The notes beneath the pieces are model-generated. The model ran no database searches, had not been told where the DNA came from, and saw only the letters and a list, made by a program, of their open reading frames with translations. The position numbers and the translations under genes are program-made. Below are positions 22,044 to 36,500 of a DNA stretch of 64,000 nucleotides, one piece after another (the stretch's first letter is position 1; every line of letters begins with the position of its first letter). The stretch is taken from contig OX393564.1 in assembly GCA_947652115.1 (NCBI GenBank), positions 23,655,076 through 23,719,075 on the forward strand, read 5' to 3'. Origin of the DNA: Blastomussa wellsi (Eukaryota > Cnidaria > Anthozoa > Scleractinia > Plerogyridae).

Positions 22044-25000
22044 AAAGTACATGTTTTTTATTTCATTTTGAAAACACCGCGACGAGAAAAAGGAAAACAA
22101 CTTGTTAACTTTGATTATCAAAATAAATTCTCTTTGCTCGCGCCATCATTACGTCAACAGCTCGTGCTAGTTCTTGTCTCCCTCGAGTTATAGAACCACG
22201 ATTTTTAACCAATCAGCGCGCGTATTTTCTTAGGACTGTTTTCTAATAATGTGATAATGCACACATTGCAGATTTGGGGACCCATAGTACTTGTCGATTT
22301 GTGAACAATACAGTGATCGATGTAAAATGTCAAAGCGTACCAAACAGGATCGTTGGTGCTGTGCTTGGTTTTGGTTCTGGAGGCAGGATAGGTGATGGGG
22401 CCTTGGTTTGCTGCTCTTTGACTACCATGCCATTTGTCCTTCAAGGAAAAAAAAAACCATGAACATTTTCAGTGACAAGCGTGATCGCATCTTATTATTT
22501 CTACTAAAAATAGTCACAATTACAATGTCAGGCAGGTTTAAAGTTTTCAGCATAACAATCAATTCTCCTATTCTCTCAGAACTGTATGAACCTTGTGACG
22601 AGAACTTTGTTACCAAGTAAAAAGAAACCAAGATGGTTTGGGGTAAGGAAGTGAAAGTGAATTACAAGGAAGCAGATCCAGGTGTGTTAAAACGGAGGCA
22701 GGGGAGGGGGTGGAGGGGGGGTGAGGCCATTCAGGGTCTAATAGTGACAACAGGAATAATTTGGCCCTTTAGGCATTTATTACCAAAGTAAGGGTAGCCT
22801 CCTTTAAACAAGCACCACTGCTCGTACACCATAGATTAAACTGTAATAAAATAGATTATCAACATGCACTAACAAAAATTAACAGTAATCGTTCTCAGAT
22901 TTAACATCACACCAAAACGACAATACATGCTCATCAGCTCAAGATTGAAAGGTTTAAGTTTAAATTAAAACAAATGTTTAGAATAAACAGCAGTTAGGAT
23001 AGTGCTTCACTTGTGCGAACAGAATAAAAACAAAGAAATTCTTACTCAGCAGGTTTGGTAGCTCCACCAACTCCGCCAAGAAGTTTAACGTAAGACTTAG
23101 GAAACCAACCAACATTGCCATTGAGTTCTCCAGACCACCACATGTCCTGTTGCTCCTTGACAATGATCACGTCATTCTTGTTGAATGTAAGGTGGTCACC
23201 TTTCTTGGCTCGGTAGGGATACAGGGCCACGACTCTGAACCCTTCAGTCAACTGTTGGCTGCTTGAGGTTTTTGGAGCCTACATGTAAAAGGTAACCATT
23301 TCAAATGAAAGGGTTATGACATACATGTACACTCGTGGCACAAAAAAGGGTTGCCCGTCATCCAGGGCAAATAGGCTTTCTTGCCAGGCAAGTAACTTTT
23401 CACACCTGCTTGTCAAACAGGTAAGGGCAAAGGCAAGTCACCTGATAACCAAACCTGTACAACTACCCTGGGTAAGAAAAATGAGAGCTACACGTACATA
23501 TCTGAAGGGCCCTGGCATTGTATGTAGTGGGAACTACATGTACAGGTCTATAGAGATCCGTGTAATTGTGTCATGCATGTAAAAATTATATTGCACATGA
23601 CAGACAGAGTTCCATCACATTTTTGGATTTGTACAGACCTAAGAGAGTTAAACAGCATGCAACAGAGCTGCTTGTTTTCTGAGGCAAGCAAGCCTTCATA
23701 AATTCCATCATCAGCACTTAAAACTCTGAGTGGTGCATGGATAGTTTAATCATCAGGCTAATAGATTACATGCATACAGTATGTGCTACAAAATATACTG
23801 GTAGTCAGCAAAGTATTAATATCTTTAAAACAAAACAGAAAAACACAGGAAAAAAATAATTATTTTGTCACCAAAACTTAAAAGCCCTAAGGCTTTTGTT
23901 ATGTACTAGTACAGTTGTTCTGATTTACATGCATGTAGTTTTTTAAACATGTTATGCCACATTATGTTACAATATTATTATACTTCTTTATTATCTCACC
24001 TCTGAGGTAACATTTGTGCTTAAAGCTGAAGAATTCTGGCTGGTTGCTTCTGTCGGAGTGAGTGGGCCTCCAGAAGCAAATTGAATGCTGAGTGCTGCAG
24101 CAAGAGACTTCACGGTGGAGGAGCTGCTTTCTGGTGGTGAAACGCTGATGCCATCATTTTCAGATTTCGCTTCTTCCTCTGTAATACTTTCCACATAGTT
24201 TGCTGGAAATAAGCCTTTCTTGCCGTTTGACTCACCCAGAAGCCAGCCAGGTGGAGCTTTCTTAGCATCTGAGTCAATCTACAGAAGAACAAAAGTGAGA
24301 CTCGCCTTGATTTCATAATTATTTCAATCGACCTTTTTCACACATTTGTTATTCTTTTGTGTTCATGCTAATCTGCCCGTCCAACCTTGTCAGCATGTGC
24401 AAAGAACAAAAGAACTTGAACTCAGAAATGAGGTTGGGCGGGCAGATAAGCATGAACACAAAAGAATAACAAATGCATGACAAAGGTCTATAGAATAAGT
24501 ATAGGTAATCATACGGTTTCAAGTTCAATTTGGAATTAATTTGCACTAGTGAGTTTTTCAAAAAGCTGAGCATTTGATGCGAATTTGACACTTTATTTAC
24601 TTATTGGCTGATGAAGATCAGCTAATAATGCTACGAACTGAAAGCGGTTCGTTTAAAACATTTACAACCATAATCCAGAATTTCAATGTGTAATTTGCAC
24701 TGGTGTTACACTTTTTGCACTGTGTTACACTTAAACTGCACTGCTCTCAGCCAATCAGAGTAATTTTTTCATGTAAATTATTATGAAGGTACGTCAAAGG
24801 TACAAGAAGGAAGAGCCTGCATTTGGTACATGTACATGTAGTGGCCATCAAGCTACACGTAGGAGAGCAGGGATGGCGCAGTGGTGAGAGTGCTTGCCTC
24901 CCACCAACACTGCCTGGGTTTAATCCCAGATCGGTCCTGGTGTCACATGTGGGTTTAGTTTGTTATTGGTTCTCGTCCTTGCTTCGAGGATTTTTCTTCG

Positions 25001-28000
25001 GATTCTCTGGTTTTCCTCCTTCCACAAAAACCAACACTTCTAAATTCCAATTTGATCGGGATATTCAAGGGCCACAAGTTGGTTAGTTGAAAGACTATCA
25101 TGTGCTACCCTCGTTAATTTTGATTTGATTTGAAACAGTCATCTAATTGAGTACTGTATTTCCACTCCTCCCTGGATGGGAAGCTACAGTAATTCACACC
25201 AAGTGCAAGGTAAAAACTACTGTAACAGCTACTAGTTGGAACACTGACAAGTGACATAACCTTAGTCTTACCATGATCTGTTTTTAACGTTTATCTGGGT
25301 TTTTTTCCGTTTTTAAATTAGGTGTAATTTGTAATTCAATTGGATGCTATATGTAACTTACTAACTTACTAGTACATGTAACAGCAGTACAAACATACCA
25401 CAACAATGTCTCCTTCATCAAGAGCCATCTCATCAGGGTTTCTTGGGTCAAATTCATACAGTACTTTGTAATATTCCTTCTTCACAACAGCTGGCTTGGC
25501 CACTGGTTTAAAGAGATCTGTATTAAAAAAGAGATACCAAATCAAACAAAAGGAGTTGTTATTTGTAAGGCAGGTACCATTGTGCAGAAGAAGTTTGTAG
25601 ATGCCCTTTATTATGATTTATACAGTTGTATAAATGTGAGGAGATTATACGTGCAATGTACTCACGGGCTTACTGTAACTTAAACTGTTGGAAATCTGTG
25701 AATCTAATTGGTTCTCCCACTGTTTTTGAAAACGATCACGTACGCATTGCCCTTTAAATGCGTGATTTTTCTTGATTTGTGGCTTTGAAGTACCTAAAAA
25801 TGGAACTCAAACCTTAAGAGTTTCTCACCCTCATTTTCTATGAGTGATAGTCAATGAGGCACAATCAAGTTGACTATTTGCTTACAGAAACTCAAGATGA
25901 TAGTTTAATTGTTAAGTAAAAGACACTATTTCAGTCAACAGATTACAGGTACTATTGATGGAAATGCTGACAGCTGTAATGCACATAATTTACCATTTTA
26001 TTTTTAAGGCCAATCAATTTATTATTGGCAATTCTTTTGATACAACGAAGGTTTTGGCTGTTTTCCCACCCATCGCATTGTAACCTTCTACACTTTGCAA
26101 TTTATCATACTTGTAGGGGGTGGTAGCTTCACGACTGCTGCTTGCTCCTTGATTAATTGCTGCATCTGTAAAACCTTCTGCTTCACATCACCACCAGAAG
26201 TGCTGTTACTACTACTGCTGACACTTGTCGTTTCACTGCTGATGTGTCGCACGACCGGAGCACTACTTGATACCAACATCTGCTGTTGCTGTACAAGCAT
26301 CTTGTCTTTTGTTATAAGCTGTTGCTTCTTCAACTCTTCCTGACGTCTGGCTTCTTCTGCTTGCTTAGCTTCATTGAGGCGCCTGCGCATCTCCTGCTCT
26401 TTTCTCTGTTTCTCTTGTTCTTGCCGCATTGCTGAAGGGGGTGACAAAAATGATGTCAAATGTTGAAGTACACGTAAGAAGATACTTGCAGGGTTGTCAG
26501 TAGGTTTTTGAGTAGCAGATTCCATCCAAAAAGTAGGCGGCTATTTCCATTTTATTTCTCCAATACCACACTCAGAACTTACCTACTAACATTCGGAGTA
26601 GCCGGCGCAGTATTCGGAATGGCCGGTGAAATGCGCCGGTTGCCGGCTTATTTTGACAACCCTGCACTTGTGTGTTTGTTTGTACATCACTATGCAACGG
26701 CTAGGTGCATGTACAACCCTAAGAATGGTACGTTTACAGTACATTTAACTGTACAAGGTGTTACAACCAGAAACCCAAAGCATGACCAATTCATAATCTG
26801 TCTGCATGCAAACAATCCAATCAGAGGCAGAGGATACAGCTGTACATGTGCCCACAAAAGCAGTTACACTGTTGGGTTCCTTGCTGTACAGTCATCAAAT
26901 CCAACCTTCCCTGTTACTCAAACCTTTATTGAGCTTTCTTTTCAATTTAATAATGGAGGAATACATAACATATACCAGTGACCAACACTTTGGGAAATCA
27001 TTGAGGAACACTATTAGCTTGAAAGCAGAAAAAAATCCAGGTCTTCCTTATGGCAAATGTCGGACAATCTCGAGCAATCAGCCCTTTATTTTTCCCAAAA
27101 ACTGGTTGCCCAAACAAAGTTTTAGTTGTCTTGGGCAACAGGGCAACTGCTAATTTTGAGTACTGCACTATAGTTGAGTTGTTTAACCTGAAGTTACATA
27201 CCTTCTAACTCACGTTCTTTTTGTTTTCTTACTTCTTCCTCTTCTCGTCTTCGTTTGCTTTCCATTTCTTTCCGTTGCATTTCCTCTTCATCTTTGCGTT
27301 GTTTCCAAGCAGTGTATTCTCTCTGCTTTGCTTCTGAAATTTGTTGTAATCTGGCATTTTGGCCATGCAATTGCTGAGTACTTGTAGTGAGGTCCTGTAG
27401 TTTGTTTTGTAAATCAAAGATGATTAAAGTGGGCAAGGCAGCAATTGAAAGCATTTAAAGCTCTTGGACCTAGTGAAGGTGCACATACATGTAAAGGTAC
27501 GTAAAAGTTTGTGGAGAGAGGGAAGATGGAAGGCATCTACATGACTGTACTCCGACCTTTAACTATCAGGAGCACAAGGGGTAGAGGTTTCAACTTTTCC
27601 TGACAATAAAAATTTTCAGATCACTTTGTTTCAGCAGTGTTAATGTTTGTCAATGTTTCTACATGATTTCACAAGTTTTCCCAAGCAATTGCAAACCTGA
27701 ACAAATCAAACCGAAAAGCCATTAGCCTACACTTGCCACATGTACTTCACCACAAGATTAGTGTCTTATTGAATAGTGTTTGATTACACACCTTAACCTG
27801 TGTATTCATGGTGTCTAGCTCCTTGAACTTCTCCGCAAGAACTCTCTCCATGTTATTCTGTAATGTTTGTAATCTCCTAAAATTTCCTCTCGAGTCTTGA
27901 ACACTAGCCATGACATTACCATGGGTGTCACCTGAAAAATTCAAAATAAAAAGCATTATTTACTAAATAGCAGTCTTTTTTATTTACCACAGCCTTGAAG

Positions 28001-30531
28001 ACATGCTCCCACAAAAACCAATGCTCACTGTAAACACTAAACATACTTCAGCCCAAATCCTTGTTGTTGTTAACTAACTGTATAATTTACTCATGGTGGC
28101 TGCTTGCAGGGTTGCCATGGATACCTCCTTCCCCATGCCAGATTTGTTGACCTGGCTCCACCAACCTTTAAGGTACCAGCTCCCAAGCTCATCTATTGGT
28201 GACGGCATGTACTAAAACCAGGAACACTGGAACACCGCAAACACGGAACACCGCAACACCGGAACACCCCGGAACACCAGAAATTTATTGACATTTTATG
28301 GTATTTCTGGTGTTCCAGGGTGTTCCGGTGTTCTGGGTTTTAGTACATGCCATTGGTTACGAGTTTAATTGTGGGAAGTTCACACTCATAGAGTTGCCAC
28401 TTGAGTACAAGATTTTGTAAACTTAGAGTTTGTTTTCAGGAGGTCTTTGAGGTTTGGCACATGAAAAATCAAGCTTACCTAATTTGTTAGTATCTCTTTG
28501 GTTCATTTCTTGAGAGAGCCTCTCGCTCTCTTTCTTCATTACAACTATTCTTTGCTGAGAATCCTGCCACCAAAACAAAAGCACTCAGATCAGAATTCAT
28601 GCACACTGTAAACAGTTAGCAATCTTAAATTAAAAGCAACCAGAGGCCTTCAATTAACAGGAAAGAAATACTTGCATGAAGCCGCTGTCAGTGATGGCTT
28701 TGCTCAAAAATCAGAATGAAAAATCAAGGATTAAGGTCAAGAGAATACAGCAAATGATCATAATAAAAAGTTAATTCTGGCCTGTTAAACTGTGAATAAT
28801 TGGCATGTATGTTTTAGGACATTTTGCTAAAAAGTTGCTACTGGTAACTGTAGGTACATGTACTTGTAGTAAACAAAATATGGACATCTGTTCAATAAGT
28901 CTGTTTTGATCTCATCATAAGCAACAACTCTTTTCTTTGATCTCATCATTAGCATATTGTTTATCAAAGATTTAAATGTTGTCTGGCAAGCTTTTAAATA
29001 TGTATTTAAATTATGTGTAACTAAAGCAGATTGCAGATTGAAGAAAACATTTCGATATGCAAATTGGAATAAAACCTCACCCTTGTTTCATGCTCATCCC
29101 CTTAATTCAATAAGCCAATACCCGCGTTACAGCGTAAGCAAAATTGTAGTTCGTTAGTTATAATGTTTTTAAATTGTTCTCATTTCAATAATGTCATGAG
29201 GCAATTCTGAAACTAACAACTGTATACATGTATGTTGCTATTAAATATGAACATGAACACATATCGTTATAATTGTAATCAAGTTTGTTATAATGGTATC
29301 TGGACTTATACTGCACAGGACCCAGGCTGACCTTGATATCGCACTGCACTCTACTGATTTCTGCTAATCTCATTTCTCGGCTCTGATTTATAAGATTTAA
29401 TGATGATTGACACTGCATACAAGTTTGCCTTTCTTTATCCAATGTCTCCTGAGCTTCATTTCTAGCTTGGTTCTTTGTAAGCAAGGAACATCAGAAAATA
29501 TTAACTTAAAATTTTAAACATCAAATTAATCACAAAGAACACTCAAGAAGCAATTACAAACTGTCAGTCAACTCCACCTCAACAGACACCTCTTTAAGAT
29601 GGACGGACAACTGCTAACTCATCTTTGCATGTCATTTTTCATTAATTTTAAGTACTGTCAGTAACTTTCTATTAGCCAGACCACCTTTGGTCAGATGGTA
29701 CCAGTCCCCAAGGCTTCTATCTTAAAGTTGACTGCAATAGCTCAGTTGGTAACCCTATGCTTGGCTAGAGACCATGAAGATCTAGCTTCCTTATTACATA
29801 TATGAACATAAATAAATTTGTGTGCTGCACTTGGGGAAGTTGGTTGTAGTACACACTGGTTTATGTCTTAAGCCAAACTGCAGCTCAACATTAGTATACA
29901 TGTATGTACCTGCCAACTTTTCTCACTTGACAGTGAGTCAAATACATGTGCATGAAATTGCTGCAGGGTCGACCAAAAACTGGCAACCAAAACTTTTTAC
30001 CGAGAAAAAAAGTTTTGGTTGCCAGCTATCAATTTGTGATTGCCGAAATTGCATTTAGAGTTGGCAGGTGTCACGCTAAACGAGTGTTGGAGAGTAGAGA
30101 GAATAGCAAAATCACTTTAGCGAAATCCATGTGACAGTCTACAGTATCAAAATGTCACAGGAAAAAGAAAACAAAAAAACAGTCATGTAAACTTGTAAAT
30201 AAATTATTGATACATGTACCTGCAAGTAAAACAGAAAATTAATTTAATATCAATGACTACATATATATACACACCACTTTCAGTAATTCTTCTTCAAGTT
30301 TCTGAACCCTTGATTTAAGATTATTAACAATGTCCTGTTCCATGTTTTTGTGATTTAAGAGTTCTTCCTTTTTCCTTTTTTCCCACTCTAGCTGACGTTG
30401 TCTCTCTGCTTCAATTTGAGCAGCCTGCACATAGAAGAGCATAACACAAAAATGTAACCCGGCCCCAGCCTGGTGTTCAGAATAAATAATTTTTCTTAAT
30501 TAATTATGTAGCACCAACTGATTCTCTGATG

Positions 30532-30565
<34 letters not shown>

Positions 30566-33500
30566 AAAATTTTCAACCAGTTTGATGTTGATTTCCCATT
30601 GTTTCAGATTAATTATTATGCTAATCAACATGAGATAATGAAATCTAAGAATCAAACTGGTTTAAAAAAATTTTAAACCAAAGATAAAATTAAACCACTG
30701 ACAACATATACATGTATATACAGAGTTGAAAACAACTCTTTTGATAAATTAATTTAATTTCAAGCCTGGAAATGACAGGACATTAATTTCTTTGTAACTA
30801 GAACTGTCCAGCAAGAAAGCCTTCATAAATTCCATCATCAACACTTCCAACTCTGAGTGGTGCATGGACAGTTTAATCATCAGACTTGGCTTCTGTGAGA
30901 CTCCAACAACGTTGGCATGTTCTTAAACAAATAGAGGGAATGTAGGTGAAGTTTTTGTTGCAAAAGTATTTTAGGAACACCGTCCAGCTTCGAACTTGAA
31001 AAAAATGAATCGTCAAAATCATCAACCATATTACAGTTTGTTTGTCTGGGTCTTGTCAAGTCAGTGGCGGATCCAGGGGGAGGGGGTCCACATTCCCCAG
31101 GCTCCCTAACTGAATTTTTTGCTTTTACAACTTGTTTGAACTGGAATTCTCACATCAACAGGATCGCTTATTATTACTCAACTGAGTCAAATTTTGGACC
31201 CCCTATCAAAAATTCCTGAATCCACCCATGCAAGTCATGACGTTACTTGCTCGCTTCATCATTTGAGTTTGGTGGACAGGCTGCATCCTGATCGCTACCA
31301 GAGAAGCTCTAGATCGATGAAGTAATATTAAGTGAGTGGTACCATATCTGTAATGCATGTTACAAAACATCAATACACATAACAATCAAACATCAACGTA
31401 TCTTACAAGTCGCTGTTGAATCATTTTCTTCCTCAATGCTTCTTGTTCCCTCTCCATCTCCAGCTGTTGCTGTCTCTGTTTTTCCAGCTCCGCTTGCCGT
31501 TTTTGTTCCGCTTCAAGTTTTGCTCGTTGCCTCCGTTCTTCTTCGAGGGCTTCTTTTCTCTCCCTCTCGTCCCTTTCCTTTTTCATTTTTTCCTGCAATT
31601 CCATGCGTCTCCGTTCAAGTTCCAAACGACCCTTTTCAAAGTTGTCTTTTCTTTTGTCTTCAAAGGTGACTTTAAACAAAGAAATTACCATAAGAATCAG
31701 TGAAAACGTTTTCTGACTATTATTCTACATGCCAAGGCAAGAAATGTGCTAGAACAAGGACTAGAAGAACAAGATATCTTGTCTTCTAGATCAATACAAG
31801 TTCACGAATATATAATTTACTGGTAAATCGCTGTACAGTGTACACATGTACATGTAGTTCAGTATATGTACTTAATAATATTCTGCTCTTTGAGTCTCAT
31901 CAGAGGTCTGTCATATCTATTAATTTTTGTTAATCTTCTTAGAATCTTTTGATAGCAAAGTTTTTCATGGAAAATAGAGGCTGGTCTTGTACATGTACAA
32001 AATGAAGGAAGTTTACAACAAATTAGTCAGGCTTACACACTCCCTTTACACTTGTCATACTTCCAGATCGTGATCGGCCATCTATGCTTCCACTTCTCTC
32101 ACGTTCACTGCCACTTCTTTCCCGTCCACTGTCAGACCTTTCACGGCCATCTACAGGAAAGGTATTGGTGGCTTGCCGTGACTGGAAGGATGGTGGAAGA
32201 AGCTCTGGTGGCACTGTAGGCGGTAAAGTCTGGCCGTGCTTTGCTAGTTCAACAAAGTGCATGGCCAGAGCGAATTCTTCAATGTTAAGTTGACCATCTT
32301 TGTCCAAATCTGAAAGGCTCCTAAATACCGTATTTACCCGTGTTAGTCGACCTCGTGTATAAGTCGACCCCCTAACTTTGGGGCCAAAAACTAAGCTTTC
32401 TTCATTTTATTGGAAAACTTAAATATATTGTAATTCTTAGAATTATTGTTCAGGTAAGTACTATGGATATATGAAACAATCACAGCAAGTTTCAATGTGA
32501 AGTTTTAATATTCCCGCATGTCCGCAATCGTTTTAACAACACATGTACATGTGGGCATTTTGTCCATAATCTTTGAAACAGGCTTACAAAATCAGACATA
32601 CTAATTGCAGACAAACCTTTCTAACTGTGGAAGTTGAAAAAGCAGCTTTAGCAGGCAGGCAAAACACCAAAGAAGGTCTTAAATCTTTGAGAACTATCAA
32701 TAAACAGCGTGTTTAGAAAACTTGGTAACCAAGCTACAAAATCGGTCAAGTATTGGTAACTGATGACTGCACGTGCTTACATCATGCCAGGTTACCAAGC
32801 AGGGAGTTTGAAGCAAGAAAGATGTTTTTCCTCAGCAGATTTATGGCCTTATTTTGTAGGAAATGTCAGTTCTAAATTCCAAAATTGTGCCAGGAAGTAT
32901 CTAAAACCCTCAGGTCTACATAAAGCAGATAAATTTTAAAGCATTTCAACTTGAACTGCTAATTTAGACGCAGACCGCTAAGTGAAGGACTTTGCGTTTT
33001 GTATCATTGTTTGTAAGATGTTTTAGATAATATTATAGACACAATTGTTATGCTAATTGTGCAGAATTTATTTTACTGGTGCTTGGGTCTTAGTTTTTGA
33101 CCCATGTATAAGTCGAGGGTGATTTTTTGGACTGATTTTTAGGTCGTGAAAAGTCGACTTATACACGGGTAAATACGGTAGTCAACATATGATAAAAGTA
33201 AATTTAACCACAAAGTAATTCATTGAAACATGGCAACGCCTTCTTAAAGCAAATCACAATACTAGAAAATTAATGGTGTACAAACCATATCTGAGCTAAA
33301 ATTCCCTGAGAAAGTCCTGATTGAATCAACATACTTCTAGCTTGATCACCTATAAATTAGACAGAACAGGACAAGACGTCACACTACAAAATTACATGTA
33401 ATGTTCATCTCATATTATTAAGTAGAATTCATCCTGACTAACTTGTCCTTTTACTAAACACAAGAGTGTCAAGTGAACATCAGCCATTCCACACAGTTTG

Positions 33501-36500
33501 TATAGTGCAAGTTGGACAATGATATTTATAAGGCAAAAAACAATAAAAAATACCTGGCTATTTTATTCAGAGATCTAAATATTTATTTTAATAATTTTCA
33601 TTTATTTTTGGTAACAAAACTGTTTATTATAGAAACAAATAGTTATTTGTTACGAGTGAAATCAGGTGGGCGTCCCAGGGATGTAGATAATAGCCGGGAG
33701 CCGGGGAAAATACCCAGCTGTGAACATGGTTTTCCCAGCTGAAAAACAACCTGTGATCTTAAAAAAACTACTGTACCACTTCAGCCCAAAGTACCCACCT
33801 GTTAAGTGAACATTTCTGCCTGTGACAAATACTACATGTAGCTACATCCCTGGTGTCCGATCATAGACCGGTGTCCAATTTGACAAACATCAAATTGGAT
33901 ATCTGTAATAATTGTGGGACAACTATGTCATTCATTTATGAGGCACTGGCCTAATGGCCCAAGTTCGAGTCCTGGACGGGGCACTGCATTGACTTCTTGG
34001 AAAAGAAACTTTACTCTCACCGTATCTCTCTGCACCCAGGTGTATAAATGGGTACTGGCAAAATAATGCTGGGAGTAACCTTATGATGGACAAGCATCCC
34101 ATCTAGGGGGAGTAAAAATACTCTCTATCGCTTCATCCTAAGGAACCTGGGATAAGCTCCAGCCTGATGGACCACTAGATGTGTATGCAGACCTTACCTT
34201 ATGTCACTGACACATCAATAATTATTAGGTTCTTTCTCTCTCTGTACTGTTTTGCAAAACTGATTGCGAATAGATAAATAATTGCTGAAGGTTCTCTGAG
34301 CTGAAACTCGCACGTCCTCGACTTTTATTGTCAATGCAATTACATGTAAAAGGTACATGTACATGTCATTAGACCTTCTGTGTTCAATTTAAGAAGTAAT
34401 CATGCTTGTAATTTTGAAATTACTTGCCCAATTACACCGTCATTTGTACTTCACTCGGTCCAACTACTATTACTTACATGTAAACAGTGCACAATATTAA
34501 GGAAGTAATGTAAAGCTGATACGTGTAAATATATCTTGAAAACTCAGCATTTTAAACTAGTTATTGTGAAACTAAGAAAACCATGTTCACACCAGAAATA
34601 TTTATGGAATGTTATTGTTACAAGGAAAAAGCCAATCAGGTGTGGGAAAACTAAACCGCAGACAACAATGGTTATTAGTTGGTGGTTTCAAGGCTTGTTT
34701 GCATGTCCTGATCTTTGTTGTTTGATTGGTCACTACACAATCAACATTCCTGAAATAGATGTACTTGTTCACATGTTCACGGTTTTCATAGTTTGACAGT
34801 AACAATAACTATAACCCTACCTGATAAAAAACCTGTCTTTTGGTAATCACTTGCTTTAAACATTTGATTATATTTTAGTCTATTGGCAGGACTGATAGTC
34901 CCATAAGGTCCAGCTGTTGTGGGACCAAAACTCCCAGTCAATGAATTAGCCCTACGGACATTAGGTGGAGCAGGCCCAAAACCACTCTGAGCTTGATTCC
35001 CGGGCCCATTGAGAATTGCCGTACTTGAAGCCGCAGTGTTTATTAAACCACTGTTCATTACAACATTGAATGACGATGATAATGGCGCTGAAGCACCACT
35101 TGCTGACAATGATGGTCCAAAAGACGACCCAAAAACTGAAGACGAAGCTGAAACTGCAGCTCTAGTTAGCGGTGGAGACTGGCTTATTCCAGACCACGAT
35201 ATACCTGATGTCGAATTTTTGTGTGGCAATGTCATCATGCCAACCTTAGAAAAGCCATTTGACGCTGTTTGGTTTGATGGCTGTCCCCAGTCGGTTGCAG
35301 GTTTTACTTTCTGGCCCACGTGGAAGGTACTTGGCATAGACGTCATTTTCAAGCTATTTGGGAGTGATGTTGGCAATTCAACACCTTTTAGCTTGCTCTG
35401 TATCAGATGAACAGCAATGGTGAATTCTTGCATTGTCATCTTTCCATCCCGATCTATGTCTGCAAGATTCCTGCAAGAAAATTTTATGAAATATGTACAT
35501 GTTAATAATTATAGTCATAACAAGGGTTTTGTGTCAAGGCTTTTGTTATTTTTAAACAAGGTTAGAATGACCGACATACAACTTTCAGTTGCTTTGAGAA
35601 ATCAGGGAGTTCGAAAACTTGGGGTTAATAATAATTGGAATTCGTAGAGCAATTTCCACAGAGTAGTAACCCTTCATCCAGATCGAAGAGTTACTACTCT
35701 GTGGATTCCAGATCGAATTGGAATTTGAATTTGTTGGTTTTTGTGGAGGGAGAAAAACCAGAGAAATCCCTGGCTCTGAAAATTTGAGTGTTTGAGAAAA
35801 CAGGATTCCAAACATGTAGAAATTCCACTTAGTGTGTAAACTTAAACACTTACCATATCTGACCTAACACCATTGGTGGAAGATTTGATTTCAGGAAGTA
35901 TTTCTTGGCTTGCTCCCCTTGAAGAAAAAATAAATATGCATCAATCTATTCCGATAATGTGTGGTTCCAGAAAATATCCATACCCCCACCACAGAGGGAA
36001 TTTCAGGTAAGACCCCCCACCTCTCCGGAATTTACATTTTTGTAAAGAAAAATAACCCCCTCCACCATTTAAAATCTCTGCAGAGTAGGTAAGAAGCGAT
36101 TTTGAATTGAGGTTGCACTGTATCGATCTTGACCATCTGGAAATGCAATTTCACCGACAACCTCCCGTCCCCTCAGGAATTCCCTGGGCCTTTGACCCCC
36201 CCCCCCCCAACCCCTCTGGAATTTCCAATTCCCTCCATGGTGGGGGTATGGATATTTTCTGGAATCACACAATTTTGCTTTGTTCAAATCAGCAACGACA
36301 GCGCACAAGTTCAAAACTACTGTAATATATACTGATCACAGCGTCATTATGCAAAATATTAGATTTTTCTTCGAGTAGTAAGTAACTAAGACTTGATTTT
36401 TCTTCATGCACATATCTTTCACGCATCATGTTTCACGCATGCCATCTTCCTGTTTAGCCGAATCTTTCGTTTCAAAGATTGACAGTTAATCGAATTTCAT

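Noticed and set aside
24866..24940. Possible functional tRNA gene
   Set aside because: The head is tRNA-like, but it is fused to a SINE body and the acceptor stem does not close.
31416..31703. Plus-strand open frames of 77-95 codons opposite the intersectin coiled coil
   Set aside because: They are antisense shadows of a Glu/Lys/Arg-rich exon and give low-complexity Phe/Leu/Ser/Pro peptides.
35009..35410. 133-codon plus-strand frame opposite intersectin exon 4
   Set aside because: Exon 4 on the minus strand has clear EH-domain ends and correct splice phases; the plus frame has no domain.
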